Source of the DNA: Gammaproteobacteria bacterium | GTDB taxonomy: Bacteria > Pseudomonadota > Gammaproteobacteria > GCA-001735895 | Length of the DNA: 6,921 nucleotides | Assembly: GCA_029882955.1 (NCBI GenBank) | Contig: JAOUJX010000222.1 | Location: 1-6,921, forward strand | Reading direction: 5' to 3' | In this document: piece by piece, positions 1 to 6,773 of the stretch | Layout: every line of letters begins with the position of its first letter | How positions within the stretch are numbered: the first letter of the stretch is position 1 | Made by a program: the position numbers and the translations under genes | Notes under the pieces: model-generated | Told to the model about the DNA's origin: nothing | The model's input: the letters and a program-made list of their open reading frames with translations, nothing else | Databases searched by the model: none

Positions 1-314
1 CTAACTATAGCCTCACCGATCTAACCCAAAACCCGGCGTTACTCAGCCGCATACAACGCGGCGAGTTATTCTCGCCGGGTCGTCATTATTTAGCTGCAGC
101 AGTTACAGTTGAATTAACCCCGCTGTGGTTCTTTACTCCGACGCTGTTTACGAACCTTGACGACGACTCCAGTTTTTTACAACTTATCAGTCAACATGAT
201 TTACAGCAGGACCTTCAGTTACTGCTAGCAATCACCATCCCTCATGGCAGCAGCGGGGCGGAATATGACAGTGCCGAAGAGTCTCTGTTGGCGCAGCTAG
301 CCTGGTATTTTTAA
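1..314 (+). CDS. C-terminal part of a probable outer-membrane beta-barrel protein (5' end outside window)
   Basis: Only the last 103 codons are present, read from base 3 to a TAA at 312-314; the start lies before the window. The fragment alternates short amphipathic stretches with turns: residues 28-39 (HYLAAAVTVEL), 41-50, 57-64 and 70-80 read as successive beta-strands. These are separated by polar turns such as NLDDDSS and HGSSGAEYDS. The protein ends LLAQLAWYF, with a C-terminal phenylalanine and alternating hydrophobic residues. That is the usual signature recognised by the BAM machinery in Gram-negative outer-membrane barrels. The repeated strand-turn pattern suggests a porin-like or transport-associated barrel, but I cannot name the family from this fragment. 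Its strand is opposite to the next gene, with which it converges 40 bp downstream. The outer-membrane call is an inference from the C-terminus; a soluble beta-rich protein is the alternative. Confidence 0.62.
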   Translation, partial: NYSLTDLTQNPALLSRIQRGELFSPGRHYLAAAVTVELTPLWFFTPTLFTNLDDDSSFLQLISQHDLQQDLQLLLAITIPHGSSGAEYDSAEESLLAQLAWYF

Positions 315-354
315 TTCTTCCTGCCACCCTCTCCAACCAGCATGCAGGACAATT

Positions 355-1299
355 TTATTGATATATATCGGGTTCGCCATCGGGTCGGGTCTTAAATCGC
401 CGATGCAGCCACATATACTGGTCGGGATGTTTTATTACGAATTTCTCAATAGCTGCATTAATAGCTGTTGCATCAGCCACTTCATCTTCACTCGGAAAGT
501 TATCCAGTGGCGGATCGATCCATAAAATATAACCACTGCCATCTGATTTCCTTTCCGGGTAGTAAGGTAGCATGACCGCGTTAGCCGATGCAGCTAGCCG
601 GGAGCCGGCCGTTATCGTAGCAGTTGGAATTCCGAAGAACGGTGCGAATACATTTCGTTCTCGTGCAAAATTTTGATCGGGAGCATACCAGGTAGGAACA
701 AGGCTTCTGATTCCTTTAATTACACGGCGGGTATTTTTACGTGATATTACGTCGACCAGATATCTCTGGCGGTGACTATATAAAAAGCTGTCAAAAAATC
801 GATTTTTCTGTGTTCGATACATTGCCTGGAATGGCAGATATAGGGCCAGTAAACGACCGCCAATTTCCAGACTGGTAAAGTGTCCGCTAAGCAAAATGAC
901 AGCCTGTTTGTTTTCCAGGCATTTTTCTACATGCCCTAGTCCCCTTACTTCGACTAATGGTTTTAGACGCTCCGCCTTCCACCACCAGCACATAGCCAGC
1001 TCCAGCAAAGAGATACCATAGTTTTCATAGGTTTTATTTTTTATGTCGTTGCGCTCTTCGATCGACTTTTGCGGGAAACAGAGCCGAAGATTGGTATCAA
1101 TAACCTTTTCTTTTCCCCTTGCCAATATTTGAATCGACCGCCCCAAAAAGCGCCCTAAACTAAGGTGAAAAGAATAAGGAAATAGGGTAGCCAGTCTAAG
1201 TAGACCAAAGATAATCCAGGTTATCCAATACCTGGGGTGCAAGTAGTTAGTTGGGTAAAACAGGGCTGAATTATCTGTTTTTAAAACCGGTGCGTCCAT
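355..1299 (-). CDS. lpxL: LpxL/HtrB-family lipid A biosynthesis acyltransferase
   Basis: This 314-residue protein closely resembles E. coli LpxL (HtrB; about 306 aa), the inner-membrane enzyme that adds a secondary acyl chain from acyl-ACP to Kdo2-lipid IVA late in lipid A synthesis. The N-terminus has the family's LHPRYWITW block at residues 20-28, running into one hydrophobic membrane segment (about 24-47). NLRLCFP lies at 70-76. The catalytic H-x4-E motif is His140 to Glu145 within SGHFTSLE. Further family blocks are YRTQKN at 161-166, TWYAPDQN at 203-210, and the C-terminal signature QYMWLHRRFKTRP at 294-306. The length is normal and no key residue is missing. The ATG start is well fixed because an in-frame TGA lies six codons upstream; no strong Shine-Dalgarno sequence is seen. 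It sits 119 bp downstream of deaD on the same strand and may be co-transcribed or have its own promoter. LpxP (cold-induced) and LpxM are paralogues. I favour an LpxL-like role, but acyl-chain specificity cannot be read from the sequence. Confidence 0.92.
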   Translation of the reverse strand: MDAPVLKTDNSALFYPTNYLHPRYWITWIIFGLLRLATLFPYSFHLSLGRFLGRSIQILARGKEKVIDTNLRLCFPQKSIEERNDIKNKTYENYGISLLELAMCWWWKAERLKPLVEVRGLGHVEKCLENKQAVILLSGHFTSLEIGGRLLALYLPFQAMYRTQKNRFFDSFLYSHRQRYLVDVISRKNTRRVIKGIRSLVPTWYAPDQNFARERNVFAPFFGIPTATITAGSRLAASANAVMLPYYPERKSDGSGYILWIDPPLDNFPSEDEVADATAINAAIEKFVIKHPDQYMWLHRRFKTRPDGEPDIYQ

Positions 1300-1418
1300 A
1301 GCAACAAAATCGCTTCATAAAACCCGCCATGCGCGTCACTATTCTGAATTTTGCATGACGAAGTAAAAAGGAAATTATTTAATCACTTAAGTATACCTGA
1401 CCTTTTATCCCGGCGCTC
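1300..1418. other. Spacer between deaD and lpxL
   Basis: This 119 bp spacer follows the deaD stop and precedes the lpxL start, both on the minus strand. It is AT-rich in the middle. It contains a small inverted repeat, CGTCA at 1334-1338 and TGACG at 1356-1360 with 17 bases between the arms. No GC-rich hairpin followed by a T-run is visible after deaD, so read-through into lpxL is plausible. I found no convincing -35/-10 pair for lpxL; the best -10-like hexamers have poor partners. Confidence 0.5.
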
Positions 1419-3248
1419 TTAACTATCCTTTTTCCTGGTACGCTTTGGCTTACCCTTGTCTTTAGTATCTCTGAGACGTTTCTTTAATTTCAGTTTTGCC
1501 GGTTTGTCGGATTTATCGGCTTTTTTCTCCTTACTTTTTTCTTTAACGCCTTCAGCCGGTTTACCTTTACCAAGAGCCGAAATATTCAGCGCGTGACCCA
1601 TCACTCGTGTTTTCTTCAACGTTGTGAATAATTCTTTCGGCATACCTTCGGGCAGATCAACCAGACTGTGATCGTCGAAAATATTTATTCGACCGATATA
1701 CTTGCTCTCAATATCAGCTTCATTGGCGATGGCGCCTACGATATTACCCGGTTTGACTTTATGGTCGTGTCCGACTTCGATACGAAAACGCTGCATGCCT
1801 TCTTCGAGTGGTTGATTCTGGTCGCGGGAGTCGGTGCGTTCACGACGCGGTCTACGCTCTTCTCTCGAACCGCGATCTGACCCTTTGTCCTCTCTATCCC
1901 AGCTTTTATCGGCTTTACGAGTGGGCTTATTCTGCAATAAAAATGGCGCGTCACCCTGTAGCATTTTAGCCAGTGCAGCAGCGATATCGATAACAGGCGT
2001 GTCGTGTTCCTGTTCGTATTTTTCGATCATACCACGAAACAATTCCAAATCTTTTTCAGCCAGGGTATCGGTAATGCGTTGCTTGAATTTCTCTATTCTT
2101 CGATTATTAATCAAATCAGTAGACGGTAATTCCATCATCTCGATTTTTTTATTAGTGGCTTTTTCGATGGCCTGCAACATACGTCGTTCACGCGGCGCGA
2201 CGAATAGAATCGCATCGCCTTCGCGCCCGGCTCTACCGGTACGGCCGATACGATGCACATAGGCTTCGGTATCGTAGGGGATATCGTAGTTGATCACATG
2301 ACTGATACGTTCGACATCGAGTCCACGCGCCGCAACGTCAGTAGCGACGAGTATATCGAGCTTACCATTCTTTAAGTTAGTGACCGTACGCTCTCGCTGA
2401 TTCTGTTGAATATCACCATTTAGTGCGGCCGATGCGAAACCACGAGCTTCGAGTTTTTCTGCAAGTTCAACGGTCGCAGTTTTAGTGCGAACAAAGACGA
2501 TCATGGCATCAAAAGTTTCGGCTTCGAGAATTCGGGTTAGTGCATCCAGTTTGTGTAGCCCACCAACTGGCCAAAAGCGTTGGCGAATAGTTTCAGCCGT
2601 CGTGGTTTTAAGCTTGATGGTGATTTGTTCAGGGTTATTCAAATGATGGGTTGCAATGCGACGTATCTGTGCAGGCATGGTCGCAGAAAACAAGGCTATC
2701 TGGCGTTCAGATGGGGTCTGCTCCAACACCCATTCGACATCGTCGATAAATCCCATACGCAGCATTTCGTCGGCTTCATCCAGCACCAGTGTGGTTAAAC
2801 CATCAAGCTTCAGGTTGCCCTTGCGCATATGATCCATCACTCGGCCAGGCGTACCGACCACAACGTGAACACCTCTTTCCAGTGCTCGAATCTGGGTACG
2901 ATAATCCTGTCCGCCATAAACCGGCAATACGTGGAATCCCTTCAAATGCGTGGCGTATTTCTGAAAAGCTTCGGCGACCTGGATCGCCAGTTCTCGAGTT
3001 GGCGCCAGCACCAGTACCTGTGGCTGCTTTTGCTTCAGATCAAGGTTCGACAAAATCGGCAGCGCAAATGCGGCCGTCTTACCGGTGCCGGTCTGGGCCT
3101 GCCCGACCAGGTCTTTACCTTCGAGCATCAGCGGAATGGTTTGTGCCTGAATCGGTGACGGGGTTTCGTATCCGACATCATCCAGTACTTTGAGAATGTT
3201 TTTATGCAACGCGAGTTGGTCAAACGCGGTGACGGCAGCGGTAGTCAT
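1419..3248 (-). CDS. deaD: DEAD-box ATP-dependent RNA helicase DeaD (CsdA)
   Basis: This 609-residue protein matches the architecture and much of the sequence of E. coli DeaD/CsdA (629 aa). That cytoplasmic ATP-dependent RNA helicase helps 50S ribosome assembly, mRNA unwinding and decay, especially in the cold. All helicase motifs are present: Q motif with Phe9 and Gln34, Walker A AQTGTGKT at 51-58, PTREL at 83-87, TPGR at 133-136, DEAD at 157-160, SAT at 188-190, VFVRTKT at 251-257, TDVAARGLD at 303-311 and HRIGRTGR at 332-339. A DeaD-specific helical region follows (about 375-435), then an Arg/Asp-rich linker (about 443-486). The DbpA-type RNA-binding domain spans about 487-557 (QRFRIEVG, VGAIANEADI, YIGRINIF). 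The last 50 residues are lysine-rich, where E. coli has a glycine/arginine-rich tail. The ATG start is firm: an in-frame TGA lies five codons upstream, and an AGG seven bases before the ATG is a suitable ribosome-binding site. It is divergent from the dehydrogenase gene. Confidence 0.97.
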   Translation of the reverse strand: MTTAAVTAFDQLALHKNILKVLDDVGYETPSPIQAQTIPLMLEGKDLVGQAQTGTGKTAAFALPILSNLDLKQKQPQVLVLAPTRELAIQVAEAFQKYATHLKGFHVLPVYGGQDYRTQIRALERGVHVVVGTPGRVMDHMRKGNLKLDGLTTLVLDEADEMLRMGFIDDVEWVLEQTPSERQIALFSATMPAQIRRIATHHLNNPEQITIKLKTTTAETIRQRFWPVGGLHKLDALTRILEAETFDAMIVFVRTKTATVELAEKLEARGFASAALNGDIQQNQRERTVTNLKNGKLDILVATDVAARGLDVERISHVINYDIPYDTEAYVHRIGRTGRAGREGDAILFVAPRERRMLQAIEKATNKKIEMMELPSTDLINNRRIEKFKQRITDTLAEKDLELFRGMIEKYEQEHDTPVIDIAAALAKMLQGDAPFLLQNKPTRKADKSWDREDKGSDRGSREERRPRRERTDSRDQNQPLEEGMQRFRIEVGHDHKVKPGNIVGAIANEADIESKYIGRINIFDDHSLVDLPEGMPKELFTTLKKTRVMGHALNISALGKGKPAEGVKEKSKEKKADKSDKPAKLKLKKRLRDTKDKGKPKRTRKKDS

Positions 3249-3433
3249 GTCTATACCTGGTCAGGAAGTGGTTATCAGCAGTTGAGCGGTGGATCTTGGA
3301 GCGCCCTTTAGATAGGGGGTGGCGGATTGTACAGGTTTATTAGCCTGCGTGCATACTTTATTCGCAGTCACTACGTATTTTATCACCTGTTTTCCCATTG
3401 CGGGCAGCGAAACGCTGTGGCAACCTTCGCGCT
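3249..3433. other. Divergent spacer between deaD and the Ldh_2 dehydrogenase gene
   Basis: This 185 bp spacer must carry the deaD promoter on the minus strand, and the dehydrogenase promoter on the plus strand unless transcription enters from elsewhere. On the minus strand, TACAAT (complement of 3326-3331) matches the -10 consensus in five of six positions, but no good -35 lies 16-18 bp upstream. A small inverted repeat, CTGCG at 3345-3349 and CGCAG at 3363-3367, brackets an AT-rich segment. On the plus strand I see only weak -10-like hexamers around 3350-3380. No ORF or RNA gene is evident. E. coli deaD has a long regulated leader; if the TACAAT site is used, the leader here would be only about 70 nt. 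Confidence 0.4.
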
Positions 3434-4495
3434 ATGTCTACTCATTACTCATATCACTCGCTATTAGACTTCGGTACATCGCTTTTTGAAGCAGCCGGAC
3501 TCGCTCATCAACGCGCCGCGACCATGGCTTCGGTGTTTCTTGAAGCCGACCTGCTTGGCTTTACAACCCACGGTATGAACCGTATTCCGCACAACCTCGC
3601 GTGGCTAGAGAGCGGCAGTTCCCGTATTGATGGTGAGCCGGAAGTTCTCGCCGAAACCAGCAATCTATTTAACTGGGACGCCAATTTTCTGCCCGGCCCC
3701 TGGGTGGTGACGCAGGCCATAGAGCAATGCATCGAAAAGGTTAAAACGGCCGGTATCGTGTCTGCAACGATCCGTCGTAGTCAGCATATCGCCTGCCTTG
3801 GTGCTTATTGCCCCCAAATAGCCGAAGCCGGCTACGTCGCTCTGATTACCTGTTCGACACCAAACGAGCACACGGTCTGCGCCCACGGTGGCCTCGAGCC
3901 GGTGTTTTCGGCGAACCCGTTGGCCTTTGTCGCGCCCGCCCCGGATTACCCGGTTTTATTCGATGTCAGCATGTGTATTACCGCAGGTGGTTATGTCACT
4001 CGGGCCAATCGCGCTGGCGAAAAATTACCCGGTAAATACCTGAAGGATCGCGATGGCAATGCAACCGACGATCCATCTGTATTTTTTGCCGATCCGCCAG
4101 GCAGCATCATGCCGATCGGCGGTGAGTCGCATGGCTACAAAGGTTACGCCTTAACCATGATGACGGAGATATTGAGTATGGGGCTTGGTGGTTATGGACG
4201 TGCTAACGAGAGCAGCGCAAATGACGGTGAAGCCAATTCGGTTTTTATCCAGATGATTAATCCTGCGGCGTTCGGCGATCTACAGGATTTTATGCAACAG
4301 GTGCAGGCGATTAAGACCATGTGTGAGAATAGTAACCACAAGGCCGGTGACGAGGCCGTGCGTGTACCCGGGCAACGTGCCTGGCAACGTCGGCAGCATC
4401 AGATCGAAAACGGGGTGGAGTTGTTTCCGACTATTATGCAGGACTTGAAACCCTGGGCGGAGAAGTTAAACGTTGATTTACCGGTAGGGGCGTGA
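3434..4495 (+). CDS. Ldh_2-family (malate/L-lactate dehydrogenase-type) NAD(P)-dependent oxidoreductase
   Basis: This 353-residue protein belongs to the Ldh_2 superfamily, which includes malate/L-sulfolactate dehydrogenases, ureidoglycolate dehydrogenase (AllD), diketogulonate reductase (DlgD) and delta-1-piperideine-2-carboxylate reductase (DpkA). These are cytosolic enzymes that reduce 2-keto or imino acids, or oxidise 2-hydroxy acids, with NAD(P)(H). Visible family blocks are GFTTHGMNR at 42-50 (His46 is the usual active-site histidine), SQHIACLGAY at 116-125, SANPLAF at 159-165, FDVS at 176-179, DGNATDDP at 207-214, SHGYKGYAL at 232-240 and RVPGQ at 310-314. Length is normal and nothing is truncated. 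The ATG at 3434 is preferred: it gives a normal family N-terminus, whereas the in-frame TTG at 3398 adds 12 residues with no family resemblance. The ribosome-binding site is weak in either case. The substrate cannot be assigned, because these subfamilies are not separable by eye. It is divergent from deaD and convergent with the carboxypeptidase gene. Confidence 0.88.
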   Translation: MSTHYSYHSLLDFGTSLFEAAGLAHQRAATMASVFLEADLLGFTTHGMNRIPHNLAWLESGSSRIDGEPEVLAETSNLFNWDANFLPGPWVVTQAIEQCIEKVKTAGIVSATIRRSQHIACLGAYCPQIAEAGYVALITCSTPNEHTVCAHGGLEPVFSANPLAFVAPAPDYPVLFDVSMCITAGGYVTRANRAGEKLPGKYLKDRDGNATDDPSVFFADPPGSIMPIGGESHGYKGYALTMMTEILSMGLGGYGRANESSANDGEANSVFIQMINPAAFGDLQDFMQQVQAIKTMCENSNHKAGDEAVRVPGQRAWQRRQHQIENGVELFPTIMQDLKPWAEKLNVDLPVGA

Positions 4496-4511
4496 TTGAT
4501 CACACCCCTAC
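4484..4511. terminator. Bidirectional hairpin terminator between convergent genes
   Basis: GTAGGGG at 4484-4490 pairs with CCCCTAC at 4505-4511. Inside it GTGA at 4492-4495 pairs with TCAC at 4500-4503, across a TTGA loop. The only interruption is a C/A mismatch (4491 against 4504), so the stem has 11 base pairs. The element contains the TGA of the dehydrogenase (4493-4495) and the TAG of the carboxypeptidase (complement of 4508-4510). No long T-run follows on either strand, so it is not a textbook intrinsic terminator. Its position between convergent genes still supports two-way transcription termination or 3'-end protection. Confidence 0.6.
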
Positions 4512-5635
4512 AACATTTCATCCCAACAAAAACACAAAGCATCGAGGCAACTCCCTGCGAGCTTCATACTCCGCTCGGGACTCCAGCCCTGCACCAGGTC
4601 GGGCGTATCGGCGGCATCCTTAAACGGCATCTCCAGGGTCATCACCGGCGCGGCAAATCGCTCAGCCAGTGAATTAGAACAATAACTCATATTCGCCTGT
4701 CCCTTACTATTGACCGGATAGCCATGCGCAAACTGAAAGTCCGGGTTAATTCCAGCCAGAGTCTGTTTATATAAATCGAGCTTCTGCTGACGTGTTTCAT
4801 CCCAGCTCGGAATACCTTCAGTACCCGCAATGAAATTATACGGCAGGGCTTCATCACCGTGGACATCCAGCCCAAAATCGATTCCGGTCGATTTCATTTT
4901 TTCGAGCACATGATAAACCTCGGGGCTTCGCTCAAGCGTTGGGTCATGCCATTCCCGGTTGAGATTGGTACCAACCGCATTGGTGCGTAAGTGCCCTCGC
5001 CGACTGCCATCCGGGTTCATATTCGGCACCAGGTAGATCACAGCCTTTTGTAGTATTTCACGCACCACCGGGTCGGTATCGTCTACCAGGCGGTTGATCA
5101 AACCTTCCATCCACCATTCCGCCATCGATTCTCCCGGATGTTGTCGTGCGACCATCCACAGGACCTTACGACCGGGTTCTACTTCGCCAAAGCGCAGGCA
5201 ATCAATCGCCTGCCCATCAAGTGTTGCACCCAGCGTCTCGGCCTCGCAGTAATCGCAGCCCTGTGCGAAGGCGATCAGGTCTGCATGACGCTCCATCGAG
5301 TACGGCGCGAAATAAGCAAAGTAAATTTGATCCTGTGCACTGTTATGTTTGATGATTAACTGGTCGTCATGATATTCGGTTTCGACTCTGAACCAGTACT
5401 CCCGATCATAAGATGCGACGGCACGATAATCCTTCCAGCCGCCGACATAGGCGGCACCCGCCGCGTTGCCTATCACATATCGGCAATCAATATTTTTAAC
5501 ATTCGCGGCACGAAAATAAAACCATTGATAAAACTCGGAATCCCTGTCGGGATGAATACGCAACTGGATATTTTTCGCATCGTTACTATCGATACATTCA
5601 ATATTACCGGCGTCGAATTGACTGGAGATTATCAT
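4508..5635 (-). CDS. M14-family zinc carboxypeptidase, cytosolic carboxypeptidase (CCP) type
   Basis: This 375-residue protein is a metallocarboxypeptidase of peptidase family M14, in the branch related to eukaryotic cytosolic carboxypeptidases (AGBL/Nna1). An N-terminal beta-rich domain typical of this branch covers about residues 1-125 (FYQWFYFRA at 35-43, YFAYFAPYS at 105-113). The catalytic domain follows. Zinc ligands are His166 and Glu169 in RQHPGES, and His259 in LDVHGDE. Substrate-binding blocks are NMNPDG at 205-210 and GTNLNREW at 222-229. The catalytic glutamate is Glu335 in TLEMPFKD. No signal peptide is seen, so it should act in the cytoplasm, removing C-terminal residues from peptides or proteins. 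Eukaryotic CCPs remove glutamates from tubulin; the substrate of bacterial members is not something I can assign. The ATG start has a partial GAGA ribosome-binding site seven bases upstream and a candidate promoter just beyond. It is divergent from the lipoprotein aminopeptidase gene, with 69 bp between the starts. Confidence 0.92.
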   Translation of the reverse strand: MIISSQFDAGNIECIDSNDAKNIQLRIHPDRDSEFYQWFYFRAANVKNIDCRYVIGNAAGAAYVGGWKDYRAVASYDREYWFRVETEYHDDQLIIKHNSAQDQIYFAYFAPYSMERHADLIAFAQGCDYCEAETLGATLDGQAIDCLRFGEVEPGRKVLWMVARQHPGESMAEWWMEGLINRLVDDTDPVVREILQKAVIYLVPNMNPDGSRRGHLRTNAVGTNLNREWHDPTLERSPEVYHVLEKMKSTGIDFGLDVHGDEALPYNFIAGTEGIPSWDETRQQKLDLYKQTLAGINPDFQFAHGYPVNSKGQANMSYCSNSLAERFAAPVMTLEMPFKDAADTPDLVQGWSPERSMKLAGSCLDALCFCWDEML

Positions 5636-5664
5636 CAGTTGTTCTCTATTTTCAGGACTGTGAG

Positions 5665-5693
5665 AGAATACTGTTTGTTGCTCCGCTTGAAAA
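5665..5693 (-). promoter_or_regulatory. Candidate sigma70-type promoter for the M14 carboxypeptidase gene
   Basis: Read on the minus strand, TTTTCA (complement of 5688-5693) and TATTCT (complement of 5665-5670) are separated by exactly 17 bases. Each matches the -35 or -10 consensus in four of six positions. The predicted start of transcription would lie roughly 20-25 bases before the ATG at 5635. Spacing and position fit well, but the hexamers are moderate and the call is from inspection only. Confidence 0.35.
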
Positions 5694-5704
5694 CTCTCAA
5701 TTTA

Positions 5705-6772
5705 ATGCGTATTTTATTTTCATTAACCTTCGTGGCCTTATTGGCTGGCTGTGCCGAACTGGGCTACTACTGGCACAGTGCCAGGGGACATTTGGCAATT
5801 ATGGAGAAGCGCGTACCCATTACTGAATTACTCGCCAGCGCCAAATTGGACCAGGATCTACGGCGCCAACTGGTCCTGGTACGGGAAATCCGGGCCTTTT
5901 CGATCGAGCGACTCGCCCTGTCGAAATCCGGTAGTTATACCGATTATGCCCAGCTAGACCGGCCTTACGCTTTACAAAATCTGTTCGCCACGCCGGAATT
6001 TTCGACAAAACTACTAAGCTGGTGCTACCCCATCGCTGGCTGCACCAGTTACCGCGGGTTTTATCAGCAGGCGCGGCTAGAGGCCTTCGTCGACGAATTG
6101 AAAAAAGAAAACAATGAGTTCCATGTCACTATGGTTCCCGCTTATTCCACACTGGGCTGGTTCGACGACCCGGTACTCAGTAGCTTTATCGACTGGCCGG
6201 AATTTCGTTTGGCAGGATTGCTGTTCCATGAGTTAACCCATCAGCGAATTTACATCGATGGCGATACCCGATTCAATGAGTCATTAGCAACCGCCGTTCA
6301 GCAGGTCGGCACCCGGTTATGGCTAAACTCGCGCCAGCAGCATGACGAACTGGAACGCTTCAATCGCAGTATCGCTTATCGACAGGATATCGTACTGACG
6401 ATCGAGTCCATCAGAAACCAGCTTGCCGAGGTATACAAACTGGATCAAAGCGACGAATACAAACGCGAACAAAAGCAAAGACTATTTCAAAGCGCACGGC
6501 AACAATATCAGGACATTGCTAGCCGACATGATTATCGCGACGGATTCGAGTACTGGTTTACTGCCGAGTTAAATAATGCCAAGTTGGCATCGGTATCGAC
6601 CTATAACGCCCTGGTACCGAACTTCATTTCCATGATCGAGGCATTTGATCATGATTTTCATCGCTTTTTTGACTATGTAGATAGTATCGGCGATCTGCAC
6701 AGGGATAAACGAATCCGCTGCCTGGAAGAATGGCAATCTGGAAATGCCGTGAAGCACCCTGCCTGTAGTTAA
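5705..6772 (+). CDS. Predicted lipoprotein aminopeptidase with HExxH metal site
   Basis: This 355-residue protein resembles the bacterial predicted aminopeptidase family (COG4324-type). It starts with a lipoprotein signal peptide: MRILFSLTFVA is followed by the lipobox LLAGC with Cys16 as the lipidated residue. Residue 17 is Ala, not Asp, so sorting to the outer membrane facing the periplasm is likely. Family blocks include WCYPIAGC at 106-113 followed by YRGFY, and YSTLGWFDDPVLSSF at 147-161. The zinc motif is HELTH at 175-179, with a downstream glutamate in NESLA (Glu192) as the probable third ligand. The second half is helical, charged and possibly coiled (about 205-275). The reading frame stays open upstream to 5369, but that part lies antisense to the carboxypeptidase gene. 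The ATG at 5705 is chosen because the signal peptide begins there; no strong ribosome-binding site precedes it. Peptidase activity is predicted from the family, and the substrate is unknown. Confidence 0.88.
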   Translation: MRILFSLTFVALLAGCAELGYYWHSARGHLAIMEKRVPITELLASAKLDQDLRRQLVLVREIRAFSIERLALSKSGSYTDYAQLDRPYALQNLFATPEFSTKLLSWCYPIAGCTSYRGFYQQARLEAFVDELKKENNEFHVTMVPAYSTLGWFDDPVLSSFIDWPEFRLAGLLFHELTHQRIYIDGDTRFNESLATAVQQVGTRLWLNSRQQHDELERFNRSIAYRQDIVLTIESIRNQLAEVYKLDQSDEYKREQKQRLFQSARQQYQDIASRHDYRDGFEYWFTAELNNAKLASVSTYNALVPNFISMIEAFDHDFHRFFDYVDSIGDLHRDKRIRCLEEWQSGNAVKHPACS

Positions 6773-6773
6773 T

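Noticed and set aside
319..354. Possible terminator between the left-edge gene and lpxL: TCCTGC at 319-324 pairing with GCAGGA at 344-349, followed by TTTT
   Set aside because: The stem has only 6 bp with a 19-base loop and a short, interrupted T-run, which is too weak to call.
1334..1360. Inverted repeat CGTCA / TGACG upstream of lpxL as an operator
   Set aside because: Five-base arms with a 17-base gap are expected by chance at this scale, and no regulator context supports it.
1834..2262. Plus-strand open frame of 142 codons inside deaD
   Set aside because: It is antisense to conserved helicase sequence, has a composition expected of a shadow frame, and shows no recognisable domain.
2789..3193. 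Plus-strand open frames of 134 and 109 codons opposite the deaD N-terminal half
   Set aside because: These overlap each other and the conserved DEAD-box motifs on the other strand, and neither has family features.
3398..3433. TTG start for the Ldh_2 dehydrogenase
   Set aside because: The extra 12 residues do not resemble the family N-terminus, and the ATG at 3434 gives a normal length.
5369..5704. In-frame extension of the aminopeptidase reading frame by 112 codons upstream of the ATG at 5705
   Set aside because: It runs antisense through the 5' end of the well-supported carboxypeptidase gene, and it would bury the lipoprotein signal peptide inside the protein.
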